From: Paralvinella palmiformis
Lineage: Eukaryota > Annelida > Polychaeta > Terebellida > Alvinellidae
Direction: 5' to 3'
Assembly: GCA_025642065.1 (NCBI GenBank)
Contig: JAODUP010000520.1
Location: 223,406 to 287,405 of the forward strand
DNA: 64,000 nt
Under the pieces are notes generated by a model. It ran no database searches. It was not told where the DNA came from and saw only the letters and a list, made by a program, of their open reading frames with translations. Of the stretch, positions 56,880-64,000 are shown in pieces. Within the stretch, counting starts at the first letter, position 1, and the number at the start of each line of letters is the position of its first letter. The position numbers and the translations under genes were made by a program.

Positions 56880-57240
56880 TAAAGTCAGAAACCAGATTAA
56901 AGATCAAGCTTTCAGAACTCGGGATAAACCAAGTCAGATCTTCACTGTTGCCAGCGCACCATGCGTAACCAACGATCGACACCGCATGTACCGAATGCGC
57001 TACAAGATCTGGATAATCTTCGAGTCGAGCTCACGCAGACAATTGGTCCTAATCCAAAACAATTCTTATTCTACAACAATGGACCAAACATACTAGCATA
57101 AATGAAACTCCGCTAGCAAAGAAGGTTTAAGACAGCTCGCTTCTGCCAACACTGTATACAATGATGGTAACGTCTCCCTGGCACCGAAGGTCTTTAGGCA
57201 ACTGTATGTCATCCGCATGCTCTTCGGTGACAACACGAAT
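56880..57240 (+). pseudogene. MULE-like transposase, N-terminal part (frameshifted)
   Basis: Plus-strand pieces: VRNQIKDQAFRTRDKPSQIF, then PNALQDLDNLRVELTQTIGP, then YNDGNVSLAPKVFRQLYVIR. They resemble the region after FLYWCH and the start of the MULE transposase domain (the W/Y-x-DG-x-F/V pattern). The reading ends at 57240, where a transposon-end-like GTTACAGGAAAAACACGGG begins, suggesting another element split the gene. Confidence 0.6.
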
Positions 57241-57539
57241 CTAGGATACAAAGTTACAGGAAAAACACGGGGGAAAAGGCACAGGGAAAATAGGCAGGAG
57301 GCCAAAGCCTAAACAAATTGGTAACGGCTTTGTTTGTTAATAGTAGACATGCATGTGGAATGAATCAGTCATAGGTTGACAAAAATAATGTGGGTAGATG
57401 TCATTGTCAAGTTTGACTTTCAAGGTAACTTTCAAAAATGCCGTTTAATTGAAACAGAAGCATGATAATTGGCACAAAAATATTTTGAGGCATTCGTCAA
57501 ATCCAAATAAGTAATATTTGAATGATTAACATGCAAAAT

Positions 57540-58390
57540 TAACCTCATATCCGCTTCTTCGTGGATTCACGAAAGCTTGGCTTGATCTCTACACACTGAC
57601 CTTGCATCTGTAGCATTGATGAATCTGCCTCCCATTATAATATCATATATCTCTGGTAAGTCATTACATTTTAGCATGATCACATCCGATAAGAACCGGG
57701 CAAGATCGGCCTTGTTTTCATCCAAGGGAATGAAGGTGCATAGCGATCAAACAGAACATAAACTCTGGTTGTATGTTCTCCAAAGTAACGTGTTGCAATT
57801 TGCATGAACACATCAGCTAGGTCGCCAAATGTCTGGAATCCATGGGGCTTTCCAACGGACTGGATCAGTGCATGCCCATCATTCAGCACACATCTCAGCA
57901 CCTGGAACATTAGAGGGAGTGTGAAGTCCAGCCATCAAGATGCTGATCAAGTTTGCCTCCGATATTGTGCTTTGCTAACGATTGTGGGAATGGAGACAAC
58001 TCATGCTTAGGCACATTCACCATTTCTACTGTTTGACCTGACGCTGCAGTAGTTTCTTATCAACTTTGATTGTTTTCTCTACATTCTATGTACTTGTTGT
58101 TCCTTCGCATTGGTGACGACAGCCTGCATTCTTCTCCCTTCTGCAGTTAAGAGATCACTGACCACCTCGCTTGGTGCATTGTCCTTTGTTGCCAAGGACA
58201 CCAAAGGTTTGTCCATAGTCTCTGAGTAGATGTATCCATCCTCTTCTGCTGATTTCATGAACACATCAAATCCTCTGAGTTGCGTAGCAAGCTTCTTCAC
58301 ATCATCAGCATCAGGCCTTTTCGAGATGGAAGAGTAGCAGAACGGCAGAAAACAGTCTCCTCATCGTCATCTTCTAGAGTAAAGAGTGAC
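57540..58390 (-). pseudogene. Fragments of an uncharacterised repetitive invertebrate protein
   Basis: Minus-strand segments: MDKPLVSLATKDNAPSEVV (58079-58300), VLNDGHALIQSVGKPHGFQT and RVYVLFDRYAPSF (57680-57910), then after a frameshift NKADLARFLSDVIMLKCNDL. From memory, the same blocks (GHALIQSLGKP, VVFDRY, KADLARFLS) occur in a multicopy mollusc/cnidarian family of unknown function. Frameshifts and stops indicate a pseudogene. It may be the same family as 41757-41993. Confidence 0.45.
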
Positions 58391-58569
58391 CTTGGTTATT
58401 GTGAAATGCGCGATCATTCTGACCATGAGACACAAAACACCTCTCTGGCTTGGTCATTTCGTGTGATGCTGATGATGACATTATGCATATTGCATGCCTT
58501 GTTGATCAATTCAGTTGCCTGATCAGCAGGAACTCGGTTGAATTATCTTTTGGTCTTCATCACTACAGT

Positions 58570-58915
58570 TGGGTCTGTAAATTGGACAGGTCATGCTTAG
58601 TGATTAGAGTTTTATAGTCAAAATTTTCTTTATATGCAGATCTGTGACTTAATATTATGAGCGGCTTCATATCGGCAGCATGTCTTCTCCAGGTTTTCTC
58701 TAGAATCGCATACAGCGCCTCAAAACAGAGTTACCTGGTTTTGGCGCTTTATAAATATACATTAATATATTATATATATTATTATTATTATATATCGTAT
58801 ATCTCTTAAAATAGAAATTATTCTCAGTAATAAGAGAGGCGTTAATATCTGATATGACGCTTTCATATACACAACATATGCAACTCGCAAAACAAAGATT
58901 TGGTGGGAATGTCTC
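58570..58915 (+). repeat. Direct repeat arm 2 (interrupted by a LINE tail)
   Basis: Same orientation as arm 1. A stretch of about 110 bases (58688-58797) is absent from arm 1 and contains GGCGCTTTATAAATA plus an ATT/TA-rich tail, typical of CR1/L2-like LINE 3' ends. Flanking AATCGCATA/TATCGTATA may be its TSD. Confidence 0.65.
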
Positions 58916-59074
58916 AAAAGAACAAATAGTGATTTCCGGGGTTCTATGTTGACCAACTTTTTATTCGACTTTTTTCTGTGACTATATCCTAGGCAAATTT
59001 GTTACTTTTTTCTACGACTTTCTCCCCTGTGGCTTTCTTTACGGTCACTGGTGACACAGCTGGGTTACGAAAAT

Positions 59075-59200
59075 AATGGCACTGGAAAAAATTGCACAGG
59101 AAAAAAATGGCACCTGGAAAAATGGCACCTGGAAAAATGGCATCTGGAAGAAATGTCACTATGCAAATTTGGAAAAAATTACACCGGAAAAAATTGACAT
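59075..59200 (+). repeat. Tandem GGAAAAAATGGCACC-type array
   Basis: At least six imperfect 15-18-base units (GGCACTGGAAAAAATT, GCACAGGAAAAAAATG, GCACCTGGAAAAATG and others). Resembles MULE terminal or subterminal repeats. Confidence 0.6.
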
Positions 59201-59223
59201 TTATTTATTGGTATTAGGTAAAG

Positions 59224-59389
59224 TCTGAAGGAATGGCTTCCCACATCATTGGATTAACTGCCAGACATAATTCCCCTTGCTCTTTAATCATGATACCATA
59301 CTCAATTAAGTCCTGCTTACAAAAACAATTCATAGTTGCACATCTGAAGTGGGTTCCCACATCGTTGGATTAATTGCCAGAAACAATTC
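59224..59389 (+). repeat. Short tandem duplication (about 50 bases, 119-base period)
   Basis: TCTGAAGGAATGGCTTCCCA...GGATTAACTGCCAGACATAATTC at 59224 is repeated as TCTGAAGTGGGTTCCCACATCGTTGGATTAATTGCCAGAAACAATTC at 59343 with about 80 percent identity by eye, in two blocks. It precedes the MULE C-terminal remnant. Confidence 0.55.
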
Positions 59390-59399
59390 GCCATCTACT

Positions 59400-59815
59400 G
59401 TACTGGTATTTACAAATGGATTCAACGCCAAGCTCCAGGTGGCGAAGGACCGGACGCCATCATGCTCCGCCGTATCCCTCCGCTCTTCCCACCATGCACA
59501 GGTATGGAATGTTCACCAAGTCACCCTTGATGGCGAACAGCACACTAACCATCTCTGTGAGGCGTGGAATCACATAATTGAACATTTGCGTGGTGTTTCT
59601 CATCCTTCTGTGTGACAACTGATTCACTGGCTTAAATCAGATGCTGCCTAAGTCAGTAAAACTCTACTCAACGCTGCTCGTGGTGAGTCTCCTCGCAAGC
59701 GTGTCAAACGTGTGTACGCCCAGCTACAGTCTCGCCTTCATCAGTTATGTATGACCAGACGAGTTGGGAGCAAGATGTTTGAAGAGTTCCTTCAATGAGC
59801 TGGTCACATCATCCG
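59400..59815 (+). pseudogene. MULE-like transposase, C-terminal part
   Basis: The frame reads VWNVHQVTLDGEQHTNHLCE then AWNHIIEHLRGVSHPSV, followed after a stop by KTLLNAARGESPRKRVKRVY and ARLHQL. This fits the C-terminal end of FLYWCH-linked MULE transposases (WNxxxxxxxxxxRTNNxxEGWN...HPSIW pattern). The missing middle suggests it and 56880-57240 are two halves of one disrupted gene. Confidence 0.6.
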
Positions 59816-60214
59816 CCTGAAACCTCACGGTTGAGTGATGCTACGTATATCGTATTTTTAAATGTGATAATAATGTGATATTTTGCAAGACGTTAATAGC
59901 AAGAGTTGCTTCTACCATCTTACGCAAGCCAGTGGGCGTAAGATTCAGCACTTGGAATTGGGTTTATCCCCTCACTACATTCTATATTGTGGTATGATAG
60001 ATTGTCTCTCGTGTTTTTGCCGGTAGACGAAGGCGAAGTGGGCATGGAACATATTAGAGCTGTCATGCCACAAGAACCACCGGAAGTCGAGGACTTACTG
60101 ATATTTACTTTTATCGTACATATGTAAGTGCTTCTTTCCGACAGATTCAGCAGCCAGCTGACAGACCCGGAAATGGGATCAGGTTACAAGCCATTCAGTT
60201 ACTTTCAGGCATAG

Positions 60215-61225
60215 GGTGATTAAAGAACCAAGGTAATCGATTACAATTACTTCAGAATACAATGATTATTATTACGATTACATTAATCCTTAATGGAATT
60301 GATTACGATTGTGATTACATTTTAAGTAATCATAAGTACAATCATGAATACAATGCATATCACACAAACGTGAACGTGACATTTTATCTTTATTCAATCA
60401 GCTACATATATAATACCAATATAACTACTAAATAAAACATTTATAGAAGTGGATTTTATTGATCTGGTAATGTGATGTGCATAAAGAAATGAAATTGAAA
60501 ATGATTATATCATCGTTATCAACTCAACATTTACCTCATCATTATCCCCAGCTTAATCCCTCATGTCACTTGGTTAGCTAAGTCAATAAGTAGTTAAACA
60601 TTTGTCAGTTAATTCATTCCTCATTGTCTCTATGATTGATTGCAATTGCAATAGCATCATATAGCCAGATGATTTTACCAATATACCTACTGCCCAGAGA
60701 AATACAATGCATTAGATTACACAACGGAAACCCCCCCTCCCATAATTAAATCACCAACTATCTACCTGTAAATGCCAGCATATGAACCAGTGCCCGACTA
60801 TCTGCCTTTACAACAAGATCACAGCTGGACAGACTTATTATATAGATAGAAAACATATTCACAAGCATACTAATGCACTAATATTCCATTAAAATCCATT
60901 AGGTCACAATTGTCTGAATATTTGGGAAATATACATTTAATAACAAAACGCAACATGTATGGCATGACTATAGTCAAGTAAGTTTTATATAATACATATG
61001 ATAATTATAATATATTTATAAACTCAATCCAGGTTGGGATGGGGTTTGAAACCACATAATCTTGATTTCTCAAGGCTGTGATAAGAATCTTTATTATAGA
61101 TGTTTGAGCATGATATAACATTGTAAATAATTTTTAAAAACCTTGGATGTGGATATAGCGATTACGATTATTTTAGATCGTATAATCGATTCCAATCGAT
61201 AACTATTACCGATTACAATAAAAAT
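60215..61225. mobile_element. Candidate element bounded by TAATCGATTAC-type ends
   Basis: GGTAATCGATTACAATTACTT at 60233 and the opposed CCGATTACAATAAAAA / TAATCGATTCCAATCG near 61180-61222 bracket about 1 kb without ORFs. Such ends are common in invertebrate DNA transposons. Borders and TSD were not resolved. Confidence 0.4.
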
Positions 61226-61239
61226 TTATTTTTAATAAA

Positions 61240-62450
61240 GCGCCCTTACTAGCAGGAACCATTCAAAGGCGCTGTACAAATAATATGTTATTTAATAATA
61301 CCCTAAATAATATGTCTGTAAAAAAACCTATATCAAATTTAAACGATAATTATTATTTATCTGTGAAAGCGACATTGAACAGATATGTTTTTTAAACGAA
61401 TTAAAAAAATTCCAGAGATGCCGGATTTCTACTATTTGCCGGTAACCTATTTCACAGTGGGGGACTGCATCGCTAAACGCATAATCGTCATATGACTTGA
61501 GCCGAGACACTGACACCTGAGTTTTCGGGATAAGTTTCGAATGGACACTAGTTCACACAGGTATTTAGGTGCCATATCATTGATGGATTTATAAGTTATT
61601 AATAACATTTTGAAATAGATACGCTGTTTAACAAGTAGCTAATGCAGTTTTAGAAGATTTGATGTGATATCATCATATTTTCGAGTATTTGTCACTATGC
61701 GAGTGACACTATTCTGAATTCGCTGAAGGCGATTAATGTTATAAACAGATATGTCATATAACAGGGAGTTACAATAGTCTATACGAGATGTAACAGAGGC
61801 ATGGACTACAGGTACAAGTGATTCTTGTGTCAATAATGTTTTTAAACAGTGGATGTTCTTAAGGTGATATTAGGCAGCTCCGCATACTGATGTGACATGT
61901 TCTATACATGGTCAAAAATAACCCCTAGATTTTTTACTGACCAGTTAGGGTTAATCGAGATATACCTATCTGTAGTGCTGGTGTTTTAGGGATTTAGCAC
62001 AATGTAGTGATGCCAAATATATAATATTTGTTTTATTATCATTTAATCTTTGAAGATTTTGAGTCATCCATAGCTGAATATCAGCAATACAATGTTCTAA
62101 ATTATTCAAGGAAGAGGAGCAATTTAACTCATTTCACGATTCAGTTATACATACAGCTGCGTGTCATCAGCATACATGTGATACTTAACGCCATATCGCT
62201 GCGCAACGATCACAAGAGGACGGGTATACATTGTGAAAACCACCAGAGAACCAAGAACTGAACCCTGTCTGAACCCTGTGGTATACCAAATCGACAACTT
62301 CCCCAAACATTTTTTCCAAACTAGAGAAAACTGCATTATGGTTAAATGTATGAAATTAGGCAGACTGATCGAGAAGAACAAGTAACGTTGGCTTGCCTTG
62401 ATTAATTGCAGTCATAATATTTTACCTGAACCAAGGCTGTTTCGCCGCTG
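61240..62450 (-). pseudogene. CR1/L2-like LINE, RT and 3' region, degenerate
   Basis: Minus strand, in order: FRQGSVLGSLVVFTMYTRPL, then KYHMYADDTQLYV (RT motif C with intact YADD), later PVVHASVTSRIDYCNSLLYD with NINRLQRIQNSVTRIV, and SVSRLKSYDDYAFSDAVPHC near the end. These are hallmark blocks of CR1/jockey-type ORF2 C-termini. Several frame breaks. The 3' end (CGCTTTATTAAA on the minus strand) is shared with fragments at 55850 and 58688. Confidence 0.85.
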
Positions 62451-62746
62451 TAACCACTTTTATTTCCCGACTCGTAATCGATCAAGGTTATTATTCTTAC
62501 ATATATTCTTACATATTGGTTTCAATCGCTTGACTTAAATAGAAACAACGCCGTCGCTCGGGTTTTGAAGAAATGTCTGGATCAATTTCTACCACCAATA
62601 ACCGCCATTATAAAGAGTTCAGCGACTGAATGAAACATAACTCTTTTGATCAAAAGATATGAATAATTATAGGTTTTTGCTTCTTCTTAAATTCCCTTAA
62701 AATACACTTCTAAAAGAGCATACATATAGGTTCTATGGTACATCCA

Positions 62747-63409
62747 CTAATAAGTACATTCCGTGATCAACGCCAGGATAGCCAGTCCCAGACCTGTGGC
62801 CAGTACAACAAATATCCAAAACGAATCTTCTACAGTTATTGTTATTCTGGAGTTAATCATTTTCGTTACGTCATCGCATACGTCATCCTTTTTATACTTC
62901 TTCTGCCAATAGCGAATTAGGCCGGATTCGATTAGATTCATTATCCTGCAATATGAGTATAAAGTGAAATGGACAAAACAGACTGCTAACGAAGCTTTAC
63001 AAGAAATAAGATTTCTTTTCTCGAGCCAGTCCCAAACACTCACACTTCGTCGAAGTGTCGTTTGTACGGTGAACCTTTCTGAATGCCGATACCCATTCCG
63101 GAAGGGAAATATGTCTCGCGCAGTATGACGAACGAGCATAGTTTAGACCATCGTATCCGGTTCTGGACAGCGGTCAAGTCAGCACTGTATACAATGTACG
63201 GATCATTTTTCATTCGTTTAACGGCGTCTTTAGATCCAGTCACGTAGGATTTGTTCGGATCAGACTGTATCCTCGTCCAAATAGCATGATAATCGGTACC
63301 TACTGGGGCATTCTATGAATATCCGGTGTACAGCGGTATTTATATTACCAGCATTTAGTTGGTGTGTCATTTTGTGTTTACATTAGTGTATGCGCACGGT
63401 TGACTGGGC

Positions 63410-63497
<88 letters not shown>

Positions 63498-63700
63498 ATT
63501 GTTTTCAGCTTCCGGAAGTATTCCAGCCTACCTTGAAAAGCTCTTCCCTAACAGATCCTCGTGTTAAAGCCATTATATAGTCCTTACTATCCGCTAACTG
63601 TCTTAACGTAGTGAAGGGCATTTCCACTTTTTTCGCAGCCAAACTGGCCGTCAGGCTACCGGTATATATTGACAGTAGCCAGCTCATCATCAACCGTTGC
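62747..63700 (-). CDS. Ionotropic glutamate receptor-like channel, last three exons (partial)
   Basis: Ligand-gated cation channel subunit of the iGluR/IR superfamily; the N-terminal part lies right of the window. Exons in transcript order: about 63700-63532 (upstream border uncertain), 63312-63044, 62945-62747. The first encodes the M3 region SWLLSIYTGSLTASLAAKK, equivalent to the SYTANLAAF gate segment, then the start of the S2 ligand-binding lobe (GSVREELF). The second starts at an ATAG acceptor and encodes NAPVGTDYHAIWTRI through FPSGMGIGIQKGSPYKRHFDE; the phase excludes the nearer TAG at 63301-63303. The third encodes IESGLIRYWQKKY and M4 (FWIFVVLATGLGLAILALI), with a stop only a few residues after M4, so the cytoplasmic tail is very short. 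At the position of the family's conserved ligand-binding glutamate (YLLES in AMPA/kainate receptors) the sequence reads YIVYS, so agonist preference may differ from glutamate. Confidence 0.85.
63414..63498. repeat. CA microsatellite in iGluR intron
   Basis: About 42 CA units with few interruptions, between the iGluR exons ending at 63312 and 63532. It is the longest uninterrupted CA run of the window. Confidence 0.95.
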
Positions 63701-64000
63701 CCGTGCCAGAGATTGAGGTTCGTGTTTTCTTTTTACCAATTTTGTAATATTTGATATAAAGGGTTAGTGACGAGTAGGTCATAGAATTGATTGGATTTGT
63801 ATGCTTATGAGGTATTTGACCCTCCAGCAAATATCACAAGGCATATTATGCTGCGGTTGAGCGGTTTCCTTTTCTGTGTGTGGAGACTGTATGTTTCCAG
63901 GTCCATGCGTTCTAAGAAAAGTTGATCTAGAGCTATATATTCCGTGCACTATTTGCGTCTTTGGAGGCACGCCGTTTAAGTGTTTGGCCTGGTTATCAGC

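Larger units (their letters stand above)
56166..59041. mobile_element. Nested transposon complex with inverted GTCACAGGGGAAAAAGTC-type ends
   Basis: GTCACAGGGGAAAAAGTC...AAAAAAGTCAGAGAAAAAG at 56168-56220 is matched in inverted form at 58959-59038. Between them lie a direct repeat (56365-56865 and 58570-58915), SINE-A copy 9, a MULE-like N-terminal fragment, another GGCACAGGGAAAATAGGCA-type end (57250-57300), fragments of an uncharacterised repetitive protein and a LINE tail. The order of insertions is only partly resolved. Confidence 0.55.

Noticed and set aside
63364..63567. 67-codon ORF with a Thr-His run
   Set aside because: CA microsatellite overlapping the iGluR exon on the opposite strand.

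Overview
The window is eukaryotic, AT-rich and intron-rich. Conserved animal genes are split into short exons by GT-AG introns (plus one GC-AG intron), and tRNA-derived SINEs, LINE fragments, DNA transposons and microsatellites lie between and inside them. Protein similarity plus this repeat spectrum suggests a lophotrochozoan, most likely a mollusc; the species cannot be read from the sequence. All gene models below were built by eye from protein similarity, splice sites and codon phase.

Layout. (1) 580-15419, minus strand: 18 exons of a DHX37-type DEAH-box RNA helicase (ribosome biogenesis); its C-terminal exons lie beyond the left edge. (2) 15420-15836: a compact head-to-head promoter region. 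(3) 15837-26058, plus strand: a complete 19-exon VPS53 (GARP/EARP tethering complex), predicted 841 aa. (4) 30087-37405, minus strand: a complete 5-exon PGAM5 mitochondrial phosphatase, predicted 302 aa, tail-to-tail with VPS53. (5) 38-46 kb: no host gene seen; repeats only. (6) 51467-53968, plus strand: a three-coding-exon gene for a 131-aa signal-peptide plus single-TM protein that I do not recognise. (7) 56-60 kb: a nested transposon complex with FLYWCH/MULE-like transposase remnants. (8) 61.2-62.4 kb, minus strand: a degenerate LINE. (9) 62747-about 63700, minus strand: the last three exons of an ionotropic glutamate receptor-like channel.

Mobile elements are the most distinctive part of the window. 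SINE-A has nine copies, five of them with 14-15 bp target-site duplications (TSDs). SINE-B has about five copies. SINE-C has one full copy with a perfect 17-bp TSD. Two hAT elements have perfect 8-bp TSDs; one still holds transposase remnants. Two related hAT-type elements carry SINE-A at the same internal position, which suggests the SINE was amplified as a passenger.

The host genes have unrelated housekeeping roles (nucleolar RNA processing, endosome-to-Golgi tethering, mitochondrial signalling) and look like chance neighbours, except that the DHX37/VPS53 pair probably shares a promoter. I found no convincing new multi-gene system. The best candidates for undescribed biology are the 131-aa membrane protein, the VPS53 exon-1 micro-duplication inside DHX37 intron 1, and the SINE carried by a DNA transposon.
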